DNA of 64,000 nt from Istiophorus platypterus (Eukaryota; Chordata; Actinopteri; Istiophoriformes; Istiophoridae). The stretch covers positions 10,216,001-10,280,000 of the forward strand of contig CM029115.1 in the NCBI GenBank assembly GCA_016859345.1. The letters are read 5' to 3'. This document shows positions 37,417 to 50,400 of the stretch, one piece after another; positions within the stretch are counted from its first letter, which is position 1, and each line of letters begins with the position of its first letter. The notes under the pieces are model-generated. The model was not told the origin of the DNA. It saw only the letters and a program-made list of their open reading frames with translations, and did not search any database. Made by a program: the position numbers and the translations under genes.

Positions 37417-40120
37417 TAAAAGGCAATTTAAGCATTTAAATTAAAAATGACCTCCAGCCACAATTATCACTGAAAGAAAGCTGAAGCTCCCACTTTATTG
37501 GATATTTCACGAAAGTTACCATGGATAGAAATACACTGTATAGGACAGGCTTAGTTTTCCTCAAGTCAAATTTAGATCAACATTAAGAACATTTCACATT
37601 AATTTCCAACTGTAACAACAAAATCGTGGCCTATTTATAGTGGGCACTGAATTTCAATGATTTGTGCAAAGATCTAGTGCTTGAATTTCTACCTGTAAGA
37701 ATCTGGCTGGTCCAGCTGGCACGGGCAGCAAATAATACGAGAAGCTCCCTCTGTGCTTGCACTTCACACATTGTGGCATGTACCCTTCTCTTTTACAAGG
37801 ACATTTTTTTCTCCATCTGTCAAAATCCACATTAATTACACACAGATATGTGCAAAAGACTCCAGGGAAAAACAGATGCATATTCTGCCATCTGAAATAA
37901 TTTATCAGGGCTTGAACAAAGTAAATGTATGTTGAAACAGTGCTAATTCTCCTGGCTGGATACCGTAAGGCAAACGTTTTCCAAGGGTATGTCAAAGCTC
38001 TTCCTTATTATTATTTATCATTAATACCAATGAGGAAATTTAACATTTGAGCCTTGATGATAATTTGAAATTTAGATTTGCTTTTGAACTACAGCTTAAC
38101 AAATCTATCTCTGATGACAATTAACTGTCTATATTCTGGAGGACAACCAAAGCTATCAGTAAAGACTTCAAGTTGTTTTAATGCTCCCATGTTTAATCTC
38201 TAATGTCTACTTAATCTATATTATTGTAAAAGAGATGAGAGGTTTGCCGCTCTCACTTTTATGCTCTGTAATGTTAGCTATAGGACTTAAGACATGTCAT
38301 AATAATCTGAGAGCTCAGAGCAGAAGTGAAATCTAGGTAGGTGTCAGCCACAGACCACAGAGCTCCATTGGGCCATTATACAGGAGGGGATGTTAGGCTC
38401 CTGGGTGCAGGCTGGAGGCGGGGGGAGATTGAGCCTGCATTCTCTTGGGATTAACCTCCCACTCCCTACTGTGATCACAGCAAAACGCTCCACTGGGACC
38501 ACACCTCAGAAGACAGGCGGATGGAATAAACCCTGCAGCTGACTGGGCGTCTCTGTCACGGCTACTGGTCAGTGGTAGATAGGAAAGGGGTTGGTGCTCT
38601 TTTCTGTGACTCCTATAGAGAATGGGGGACGGCGAGTCTTTTAGAGAAGAATACATGGACTTCAGGCCTCTTCATGATTATATATTATAGAACTACATAT
38701 TTAGTTTTTGAAACACATCTTTATATTGTTGTATTTCAAGAGATGACATGAAACTCCCACTCCAAGCCAACAGCATCGAATAGATACAGTATCTGCAAAA
38801 TAGAAGACGGTGAAGAACAAAGGCAGAGGAAGACCAGTGTCTCTGAGGATGTAAACTACTGGCTTACCTTTGAGTGAACTCTGTTGGGGCTGAGAATCCG
38901 AGAGACGTCTAATCACTGCTCTTGTAGAGCTGCTTGGGCTATCGAGCCCAGCTCTGCTAACTGATGACACCACGAAGGGCGAGAGCGAGTTAGCGAGAGG
39001 GAGGGAGGGAGGGAGGAGAGGCCCCTCTGTGAGTTTACAAGTTCATGCTTTATCCCTGACCCAATACCAAACAGTGTCATCCATGCAGCTGCCTATTAAT
39101 ATACCCATTGCTTTATCCTCCCTGTTCTTCATCTCCTTCAGCTTCTGCTCACAGAGCCCACAACGTTTCATTAAACGGTCAACTGTGCTCACAACTCGAC
39201 CCAGAACAGAGCAACGTATCGATCCCAAATCCCTGTTTAAGTAGCAAAAATACTTGAACTCGTTTGGTAATTAACAGGTATCTGTGTTGTGATTAAGAGA
39301 CAGCGATGGCTTAACAACCATCGACTGCAGCTTGGAGCAAGGTTGAAAGATCGATCTGTAAATACAGAAAAATAGAAACTCTGAAACGTGGTGGTAGAAA
39401 TAAATTTGTCAAATGATGGATAAATTGAATATCAGCTAGAATTTCATTGTTTTTGCAATCAAGCAGTATTAAAAATTATTTTCAAGCAAACTGAATATAT
39501 AATCTAGCATCGAGGGAATTCATAGAGCAAAGATGTTTGAACCTTTATACTGAGGACAAAGTAATAAGGTTTCATTTCGGTGGCAGGATAGCAGCAAGGG
39601 AAGAAGAGCCAGTGATGGGGAAGGTTAACAGTGGCACCACTGTTATGGTCAGAAGATGAGGTTCATCCTGGTGGAAGGGAGGTCAGGGGTCAGCCAGGCA
39701 GCAGTAATTGAATCCTGACCAGAGAGCAGGGGGCCATAGACCCACAGATGAGATGGACTTAGAGAAGGGGGGCAATGGTACTCACCTAGATGTTACCAAC
39801 CTTTACAGGTGAGGGGGGTCCTCATAGTCATTGATAACAACCCCTTACCCCCAACCCTCATTTGTGGCTTTGAAACCTAATTGTTCCTCACTGCAGGCAG
39901 CATTATAAAACCTCCTTCATAGGCAGTCATATAGGGCAGATCAGTAATCTGCAACAGACGCACTGGGTGTAGAAAAAAATGTGAATTTCATGAAATCCTA
40001 TCAAACAACATCTTATTATTCTAGTGGTAAGAAGGTATTGTTATGACTACAGAGAATTGAATACAAATGTCAGCTTGCATAGCTGGTACTGTTACCTGAT
40101 TCACGTGTTTAAAGTACGTA

Positions 40121-40172
40121 AGATTTATTTGTATAGCTCACTTCAAGACAAATGTTTCAAAGTGCTTCACAG
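40121..40172 (+). mobile_element. Fragment of a teleost interspersed repeat
   Basis: AGATTTATTTGTATAGCTCA followed by CTTCAAGACAAATG and TTTCAAAGTGCTTCACAG matches the pattern TTTATTTGTATAGC(A/G)C...CAAAGTGCTTTACA common in fish interspersed repeats. Only this conserved piece is recognisable; the family name cannot be fixed by eye. Confidence 0.5.
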
Positions 40173-40815
40173 GTGGTGGTGTGCTGAAGTTGGAGAGCAT
40201 GTAGGCTTTTAAATGTGCATTGGGCTTTCAAAGTATACACATGGCCTCTTACACCTGCCCATTGCCTGTAATTCTCAGGTACCAGTAAAAAAAAAGAAAG
40301 AAAGGAAAAGAAAAGTATGATGATTTTACAAGTCAAAGTGAAATTTACTAGTCACTGGGGGTAACAGTAAGCTTGTGAAAACAATTAGAGTTTTAACATC
40401 ATCTGTGGCTTTGAATAAAGCTTTCTAAAATCTGAAGAAAAAACCCCCAAACAAACAAAAAAAAACCTTTAGTGGTCACTGAAGTAGATTTTGGGCTTGA
40501 AAATAACAAATCTTTAAAAGGAGCAATGTTTAAGAATTGGCCAACTGTAATTCATACTCCAAACAAATAGGGGGCAGCATATTACTATAAAGTTTGTTTG
40601 TCCACCTCTACTGTAAGAAACAGGGAAATGAAATCCCTCCACCACCCTCCCTCTCCCTTGTGTCGCAGTCGGACTGGCCATCAAGCATCCTGCTACAGAT
40701 CCCAGTGGGCCGCTGCATCGGTGTGCCAGTGGGTCTTCAAAAAAATCCATAAAGTTCTCACAGGCCCTTTCAGTCTTTCTGTGCATATGTCATTTGGGAT
40801 GCGTATGAGACCATG

Positions 40816-40856
<41 letters not shown>
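40816..40856. repeat. (GT)n microsatellite
   Basis: About 20 uninterrupted GT units. Confidence 0.95.
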
Positions 40857-40858
<2 letters not shown>

Positions 40859-43800
40859 TGTTGTGGTACTGGACTCACTGACCACTCACAAACAGGTTTC
40901 AACCCTCACCCTCACGTTGGGCTAGCAGCAGCTTGAATAAATCGAACCTCAGTATAAGGCAGCTGTTGACCGAGCTTGAGGAAAGAATGGAGGAATATCA
41001 CCAAGAGAAGACAGCAAAAACACAGGTTCACAGCCTACTCAAAGCTACAACTTCTCCCTCCGCTCATGTCGGACGGTGGAAAGACTGGACGCTTAAGTGC
41101 CTCACTACTGCCTCTTGAGGTACAAAGTCGTATTATAAGGCAGGATGGACTGGGGCTATCTGGTCAACACGCTAACTTCAGCAGATTAATTTGCAACACG
41201 ATAGACGTTTTTTATAGTTATATAAGTTATTTCTTCTCATTCTGTTGATAATCTTAGTTAATTTCTGAATGTTTTACACTAAAAAAATAACATATTTCCC
41301 CTTTAACAAAGTAAACTAGTTTTGTTGAGTTTGAAAGACATGGGCATTTACAATTAATAAAAATATTATTGAGATGCATTACTGTAGCATCCTATGTGTA
41401 GTACAGAAACTATTCTTTTTGTGTTTACTTTTACTTTAAGTTCTTCTCACCAAAACACAGTGTGTATCCCTAAGGTTTGACAAACATTTTAAATGCATTT
41501 CTCTCTTCATTAAAGATCTGCATAGCTTTCTTTTTAATATTTCAATATACACCTTGTTTACATCCATGCTTCCTTGCTAGCAATGTTTTTATTCACTGCC
41601 TTTGCAGTTGGATTGCCGCCAACTGTCTATCATTGGCTAAGTGTGAAATCAGATGCAGGATGTGAATCTAGCATCCTTGTACGTGCATACTTTACAAAAA
41701 AAATAAAGACCCAATCATGGAAAAAAAAACATTTCTCCACAGCGCTAGTAGTGGTTATGAAATCTACACGGTACCTATAAGATTAAGGCACACTTGGGTT
41801 TAGGGAAAGCTCAATATTTTTGATAAACATTGAAAAAAAAAACCCAACACCGACTTGTTTACTTTTTTAACATTTAACTGAAATTTCCCTAAGCTAACCT
41901 TTACCAACGTTCTTTTGTTACCTAAACCTATCCACACAAGTTATTAGGGATGCCAACCCGAGTCTACAGTGTCAAGGTCCTGGACTTTGTCTGCCCATCA
42001 TCCACAGAAAATCCTCCTTTTGATTTTTGTGTACGATACAAAAATGCAGCACTTGGTTCACCAGTAAAAACAACAATACTGAATAAAATTCAGGCATCCT
42101 TTACACTTCCCTGAAAACACATGAGGCAAAAGCAAGTTATGTGTATACAAATAGAAAGTCAGGACATCTCAGCTTCCTCTGCTACAATGTGACAGTTTTT
42201 TTAAAATGTCTGTAAAAAGGCCCCCAACTTTATGTGAAGCAAATTAGGTTGTCACTGGAATTCCCCTTTTAGATGGTATATCAAGGAAACGGAGCTATAT
42301 CGGACACACACTGTGCACGTACACTATGCATATGTGCACATAGGGTCTATAAGCTGAAGGTAGTGTTTTTGCAATTGAAGCTACTTGATTTCTTAAATGT
42401 TGTAATTCAGGAGAGAATGCAAATCATCAACTCCCCAACATACAATGTCAGTGCTTCTTGTCACTTCGGTGAGTGATACTGATGCCTCTGAGACTAGTAT
42501 ACAAGATGATTTTGGGAATTACGCAAGAGACAGAAGCAACTACAGTTATTGGTTTAACATCCAGATTGATTGTTGACACATATAAATGATATGCAAACAG
42601 AATGCCAATACTCCTCACTGTGTTCTTAAGCACCTCACACAGTGCTGGCTGCTCACTACCTCCAAACCTGCCTATTTTTAACTCAGCCTCCCTCCCACAC
42701 AGGAGTGGAGTGTGAAGTGGCTTATAAATCCACACTTGGAGGAGCCACATGGTCAAAGGAAAGCCACATGTGGATACAAACACATATTTAAGTCCTAAAG
42801 ACAACACAGTTACTAGATCCCCACTTGGTAGCCAAACAGAGTGAGTGAGCTATGAGGAGGCAGTGGGTCAAGAGGAATCACAGCAGAATATGAAACACGA
42901 GTTTACATAATTACATAATCACATTAACACTTTTTTTTCTCCTTGAAGATACAAATATGCATTACAATGCTATATTCTAATCAAATTAGTACATGACAGA
43001 GGGTAAGACAAGATAATACAGTATCCTGTATAACCTATAGATTCTGTACATTAAATAGAACAGCTGGGTGTCTTAATCACTTCCAAATTGCTGAACAATA
43101 AACTTTATTTTGGCCATTAAAGCCACAAAGTGAACAGCTCCTTAATGAATTCTTGAAATGTTTAAATGCAGTTTGTCCTTAACTCTCTTTGTAAAGGCTT
43201 GTATTTTTGCAGTGCAGTTTGGAGCTGCTATGAGGCCAGCTAACAGTAAGATGGTTCACAGTCTGATTGAAGCTTGAGGGGGGTTAAGGAATTAGTGGCA
43301 GCCTAGGGAACCATTTCTGCATTTCTCTCAACATTGAAGACTTCTTTCACCGCGCCATGCTTGCGAACACAGCCGTGCTCATGTTAAGCTTATTAGTCAC
43401 CCTGAATGCGATCTTGCTAGCTGAGGCTTTCAACACTTTCTAGTGGTGGCTTTACACACATACACCTACTCACTTGCCATGAAAGCATTTCTGCAAATGC
43501 ACATGCTCCAACCCAGTAACTACCACTAACAGGTACTCTGAAGTAACATGCAGCCAGGCACTGGGATACGAGCCTCAGATCCAGCCTGTGCTAAATGAGG
43601 CAAGAGGGAAATATTTTTGTCATGTATTTTGGCTGCCGAGAACACAACACAGTCAAACAGGGCAAATTACAGCACTGGACTCATATCCATAATTAGTCTG
43701 TCAAGCATGTCACATACTTTGAGTCATAGATCTGCTATTTTACCACCACCACCAACAGCCTATAAAAGTTAATGGTGAGCACATTCTAATTACTTCACCA

Positions 43801-44490
43801 GGATTTGGGAATCTGAATCAACTATTTAGATTCTAAAAAGCCCTTTGGGGAATTTGGAGGATGAAAAGTAAAATAATAAAGATCTACTGGGATTAGTGGA
43901 TATTTTAGTTAGTGTATGTGCAACTGAAAAAAGCAAGTTTACATAGTGCATGACATGAGATTTCAAAGCTGTATAAATCTAAGAACACATTTAACGTGCT
44001 TTAAAAAATTAACTTTATCTGGGTCATCACAATTATTTTTGGCAGCTGTTTTGTTGTTCTGGAGGCCAATTCTTCCATTTTTGCTATTGTTACATTTATA
44101 TTGACACTTACTCTCACATTCTGAAGTACTCAAGACCATCTATAACTGCATTTTATTTGAATGAACTGTATGAGATGCTAACGACAGTTACACTTCATGG
44201 AGAACCATTATACAGCAGGCACAATTCTGAGGAGGATGGGTTACATGCTGCCATGTAGGGAGCTTAGTTATAAGCACTCTGACACCCATTCCTATTTGGC
44301 CATCAGAGCTGTTAAAGGTGTCAGGGCTGTTCACAGGCACTGTGTGTTTCACCAGCCAAGATGGCTTCCACATTTTTTCTATCATGATTAATTATGGTTT
44401 CTGATGGTAGTACAGTGAGAAAGTGTAAATTATTCCCACATTTTCTTGTGCCCTCCGTTCAGTCACTGTTGTGTAGGAAGATGCTATTGA

Positions 44491-44508
44491 CGCCATCCAT
44501 GGATGGCG
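44491..44508. repeat. 18-bp perfect palindrome
   Basis: CGCCATCCATGGATGGCG is its own reverse complement. Unlike the AT palindrome at 31661 it has mixed composition, so it is less expected by chance. Confidence 0.75.
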
Positions 44509-47136
44509 ACCAAAAGGCATCTACATGGGGTGGCAAACTCTAGTGCCTATTAAGGGGTAGAAGTGGTGGTGGGGGGTACTTGGCATGTGGGCTGAACCTA
44601 GTCCAGACTGCAAGTTGACAGGGCCGGATTTTCCAGTATGGAAGAGTCTTGTTTCAGTGGGCGAAGCTGGGTGTTGGGAGACTGGGAGAGAGGACTGCCC
44701 AGGGCTTGGAAGCTTGAAACAGAATATTTCAAACAGACAAGCACCGTCTGTGTTCCAGTGTCACCAGCCCACCCGTCTGACAATCGGGGCCATGTCATCA
44801 CACGGGCTCTGAGTAATTCAGGGAGCAATCTTATCACCTTAGAAGATGTGGCAATCTCAGACGTCAGAGCAGTCTGAGGCCCCAGCAGAGGAAATAGCAT
44901 TAAATGATATCCTGGACAGCACAAGGTATGGAATACATGAAAAGTACAGTAAAAATGTTCAGCTAAAGGCAAAACATTAAGAGCATGAACAGCAAAGCAT
45001 GTTGAAATACAACCACAATACTTCGCTTTGGTTTGACTCCCAAACAAAATCGACAATGTGTCTTCGAAAAACACACTGCACACGCAGCACGGAATATCCT
45101 TATTTTTAGAGAACTGGTTGAAATAAAATAATTCGTCTGACAGATCATTTTGTGTATGTTTATATATTTAGTGCTGTCAGAGGGGACATCACAGAGAATG
45201 GCACTTATATCACAATGCAGGAACTGTTATCAGAGGAGGTACAGGTTTATGGTTCAAGGGCTTGTCCATTCATAGAGAACAAGCTCAGCCTCTCTGCCTG
45301 ACACACTGATAAAGACAGCACAAATAAAACAGCTCCACAGCTCCATCTTAGCCTCTCCCCAAGGGAATAATATATCACCCATCTGAATGTGGCACGTATT
45401 GAATCATTTCCAGTGCTGATGATTCATTTGAATAAATCAGCCTTTTTTATTTTGCCAACTTGAACTGATACTGAAATAAGGAAAACTGCAGTAACGTTGT
45501 TAGATATGAGTGAGGACAGGTGTTAGAGTGTTCTATAAGACTGGTAATCCTAATCCCCTTTCAAGCAACAATTAATGACTACAGCAATAATCTTCGCATA
45601 TATGTTGTTGCAATTCCTTTTTGACTGTCAACCATAACCTGCCTAACTCACATACTCCAAATCCAGGAGGATATGTCGCTTCAGGCAGATAGGATCTTAT
45701 CCTGGATTTGCATAGATAAATGCACAGCAATAATTCAAGAAGCACAAAGGACAGACAGCTCTGACCTTAGATATACTCTCAATCTGACCATACACTATTG
45801 ACAAGGCCTGCTCTCAGGAGATTAATTTTCAGATGTGGTCAATATACAGAAAGAGGTTCAAGTGTTATCTCCCTTAATTCTCAAAAAATATCAAATATTT
45901 AAGGGAAAAAAATAAATATGAAAGCTTCCCTTACAGAAACTTTCGGTGTCTTCCACAGAAACCTACGGATGCACAGGATCAGCCTATCGGCAAATATGAA
46001 AAATCAGCAGCTTGTGCATTGAAAGGGTTATATCCGCATTCAAGCTAAGAGACATACTCTAACATACACAGACACAAATCCTGTTGAGCTGAGCCGAGCA
46101 GAGATACCCTACCAGCCCTCCAAGGCACAATTAGGATTTCATGGGGGGAAGAAATCTACATTCCTGCACACATGAAAAAAAAGTCCTTCCTCCCTCCTCA
46201 CAACAATATCAACTTTTTACTCAAGGAAAAACCTGAAGCACCACTCGATAGGATTTGGACAAAGAAATAAAAAACAAAGCCAGAAAAAATCTAAATTTAA
46301 GCTGCAGTTGTTAAAGAAAAAATATTATGGTTGAGGAAAATCCAGTCCTAAGCCTCCCAGTTCTAATCAATTTCTCCTATTCTCTGTGATATGAAAAGAA
46401 GCAACCACTCATAGTTTGTTTGAAGTACACGCCTGTGTGGAGCTGTGTTATGTTCAACAGCATTTTGTATGGACAGACTCAGTGTACGATTTTAACACCT
46501 GTCAGACATTACCCCCAAGTACAAAAGGTCAAGCACCTGCCAGTGTGGATAAGAGAAGAGATAGAGTAAATCACAAAATTTAATTTCATCCGGTATTTTA
46601 ATAAGTGGCCACATTAACAGAAACAGATTATAGTTGAATCGTAAAGCTGCAGGACACATAGAAAGAGGATAAATGTTCTCTGCAAGAGTAAGAAACCACT
46701 CTGTGTTCTCACTTTCTAGTCAGCAAGTTGTTAACTGCATATACTGTTATGGTATTATCCATCTCAAGCCTAAATTAGATAGGATATTGTTTACATAGTA
46801 GCAAATATATTTCCTGCAAACACCATTTGTATGTTATGCAACCTTCACTATGTAGAGTAAATGATATCCTCTTAAAAGTTCAGGTACTTTTCTGATAGTA
46901 ACAAGCACTGACAATGTTTTCTGAGCATAGAGGAAAAAAAGGAAGTGAAATTAAATTTTTATGTTTATTTTCATCTAGTGCACTTTTTTTCACATTTCAG
47001 AGTAAATTATAGTTATTATGGAGTCAGATGACAAGAGCATTACTTTCTTTTGATGCATGAAATGTAGAAGCAGTCTGAGATGAAATGTACTGACAGAGTC
47101 AAATCGGTACACATAATCGAGGTCAGAGTAAGAATC

Positions 47137-47486
47137 TAGAGCTGAAACGATTAATTATTTGGTCGACATACTGTAAAATGAATGAGAAACTATTTTGATA
47201 ACAACTTATTTGTTTTCTACCAAAAATGCCAAAAAGTTTTCCAGGTCCACCTTATCAATTGTGGGATTTGTTGCTCTTCTTTACACTATGTGATAATATA
47301 TGGGGGTTTCGGGCGATTGCTCTCACAAAACAATGGGTGTAAAGATGCTACCCTAAGCTTCAGGAAACTGTGATACACATTTTAAGCTATTTTCCAATAT
47401 TTTACAGACAAAACAATTAATCAATTACACTAGAAATTAAGTGTCAGATTAACTGATTATGAAAATAATTGGTAGCTGTAGCCCTA
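47137..47486. mobile_element. Non-autonomous hAT-like MITE, copy 2
   Basis: About 350 bp bounded by TAGAGCTGAAACGATTAATT on the left and, read inward from the right, TAGGGCTACAGCTACC. These are imperfect inverted repeats of the RGGGCTGCAACNATTA type typical of fish hAT MITEs. The flanking octamers TAAGAATC and AAAGAAAC agree at 6 of 8 positions, consistent with a decayed 8-bp target-site duplication. The interior shows an ACTGATTATGAAAATAATTG subterminal motif characteristic of the family. No transposase is present. Confidence 0.78.
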
Positions 47487-50400
47487 AAAGAAACATACAC
47501 AATGTATTAAATGTGATTTCATATCCATAATAATGCATACTGTCACAAAAGTGGTACACTACTCTTTAATAAAGTTCCAAGTTCTAAGTTCTAATAAAAA
47601 ACTCCTTGACAAAAAGTCTATTTCCATGCATCATAAGGAAAAAACAAACAAACAAAAAAAATTATTTTCTAGGTAATTTATATATTATATTGAAAATATG
47701 CTTATATTTCAGAGGACTCTTTAAACTCTTTTCCAGATAAAATAAATTAGGATTGTAATTTGGCCACATTTACTTTGACCCCATCATGTCTGGTTTAACT
47801 TTGACAGACATTAAGTTAAATACCATGAAGAGAATAAATGGACTCAGGCTTCAGCTACAATGAATGTCTCCAAGCGTAAACTTACAGTTTTGCTGATGCG
47901 ATCTGGCAAAATTAATGCCCTGAGGCGCATCCATAGAGCACAATGCCAAATAAGGACATTAGCAGTATATGCGTTTGACCAAGACCTTTCAGCTGCCTGG
48001 CCTGTGAAGTGGTGTTGTAGGGAAAAACACACTGTAACCGTCACTACTGATTCTCAGATTTGTGTCGCGTCTGAAGAAAAGGTTAAGCGCATCATCTATC
48101 TGAAAATGCCCAAATCTGCAGTCAGGCATAAAGTTGGCAGCCAGATAAATCATGCCATCACTGTGCTTCAGTTTTCTCATTATCCATACCTCTCATGACA
48201 TTCACAGAAAGAAACAAAGCATCCTGCCAACACCTACTCTGTGAGAGAGCTCTTTCAGTTCAGCTCAAAAGCTGAGAGCTCCAAACCTCCACACCACAGT
48301 GTGGGCAGTGCTGGCAGAGCCATGTGCCTAAGAACACTGACTGAGTGCAACAGTCGGACTAATAACAGAACAAAAAAAAATGGACGCACAGTGGGGAAAG
48401 CCACATCTCCACAGCTGAGAAGCAGGTTGACTTCTGCCCACCTCTCTCTTTTTCAAGAGCGGAAGATGTCCACAATGCCTCTCAGGTCTTAGTATCATGA
48501 GGGGCGGTGAGCTTGCAGCTTCAGCCACTTCAGGGTAAAGAGAATCACTTTAATATGTTAAGAAGATTAAGCTGGATAAATGTCTAGATACATTTTTTGA
48601 AAAGCCACGTAAATCTCTAGTGTTTTTTTTGGGGAGGGGCGGTATGTGAGTCAGTTGAGACGATCAACACAAACCCACCAAAATGCAATGCGATTGGCTA
48701 GGGAAAATTGGGCTTATTTGAGATTTTGCATTTTAAGCTTCTTGAATCTAAGACCATCCCACCTCTTTCTTATATTTTTAACACCAACCTCTGGGACAAC
48801 AAAACTATGGGAAAAAAAACAAAAACCAAAAAAACAAAAACCAAAAGAAAAAACCAACACTGGTCACAGTCTCATGTGCCACTGCTCTCTCGGCTTAGGC
48901 TCAGCTGCCTTATCCTGCTTATGCTGATATTATATCCTTAATTGTGCAGGTCAATGTTTTTCTTGAGGCTGTTAATCTGTGGGTGAAAGCATTTAAGAAA
49001 ATATTCATAGAAGAAAAGAAAGAGGTTAAAGTTGAAGGAAGTGCTTGAAGGGCTTTCAAGGTCTATTTGTGCATTTTTCAGGTAAATCACTCAAGTCAAA
49101 TTAATTAATTGAAGCAAGTATAGTATAAATGTGATGGATGGCTGATTTTTCTTTTTTCTATCTTAAGAATTAGTAATCTGAGGGTGTCCGCCTGTCAGCT
49201 CCCCGTGATAGAAACTGAGTGTGAAAATGAAAGGGAGAAATGGAACAAATAATGTAAAGGGATTAACAAATCATTTGCATAACATTTTCTCTGCTTCCAA
49301 ACTACAGGATCAGGAAAATGACAAGGAAGGCAGTTTTCATCATCCCCTGTTCTAAGATCAATCAACACATCAATGGACCTGATTGCTGTTACCTTTAGCA
49401 GCCTCTTAATGTCAAAAGCAAAATGAATCCTTGGTAATTTATCTTTAAAAAAAAAAAAGTAAAACAGACTGACAAGGTAACTACACAAGTTGAGAGAAAT
49501 AGGAATCATCTGATGAAAAACATTCTTAAAAAAAAATTGAATAGAGCATATCTTTGAAAAGATACTTTGCTTTCAATGTGCCAAATGTGTATTAACCTGT
49601 TTTTTCTTAACACAGTCTCTCCATCCAGAGTTAAGACAATAAGACCACTAGGGAGATGAAGGGGATGGCATTATGGAGAGTTAAGCATTATGAGCAGCCC
49701 TGAAGCTGTTCTTAAAGAAGGTGAATCAGAGGATTGGGATACAACTGTAACTAAACCCTGTGCCGGACCACAAATGAGAAGCACAAAACATTTTGGGCAA
49801 TATGCCACTAAGCCAAACATCTGGGTCTTAAGTAAACTTCAAACGATCACTTTTAACTTTTTAATTACCAAGCTCTTAAAGAAAAGAGGCTGTCAAAGAA
49901 GAAAAAGTTCATTATATCAGTTTCAGTACGAGTACCATAGTCGTCCAGTCCGTAAAGTTTTGAAGAGTGTTTATATGCACAATCTATGAATCCAAGATAA
50001 TTATTCCACAGCTAAGAATCTAAATTAAAGTTTACATTTCAATTTCTGTCCTGAATTTCCTAACAAAAGGAAAGAGCTCATAAAAAACATATTAACATCC
50101 AGAAGTGGTCAACCCAGAGATTTCTTGAGATCATACAACAAACAAAAAGACAAAATGAGGACATTACAGAGCGCCTTCATTTTTTTTTTTTTTTCAATAC
50201 GATATTTTTTGGGTGTCATGAGGCTGCAGACATCTCTCTGCTGGACAGATCACATTAGGAAAATGTACAAGTTTCTTACTGTGCCAGAGTGCAACCGAGT
50301 CATCTCTGGATCTCACAATGATTCCCTGGCAAATGTTAGGTTTCTGTGGCTCATATAAATAGAAATTTAATCTTGTATGTTTGTTTAAGTATCCACAGCA

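Noticed and set aside
44598..45083. 161-codon open frame, minus strand
   Set aside because: No domain, no splice-site context, overlapping frames open on both strands; consistent with chance in a GC-richer patch of pebp4 intron 3.
47860..48198. 112-codon open frame, plus strand
   Set aside because: No similarity that I recognise, and both strands are open here. It lies shortly after the hAT MITE and shows no transposase motifs.
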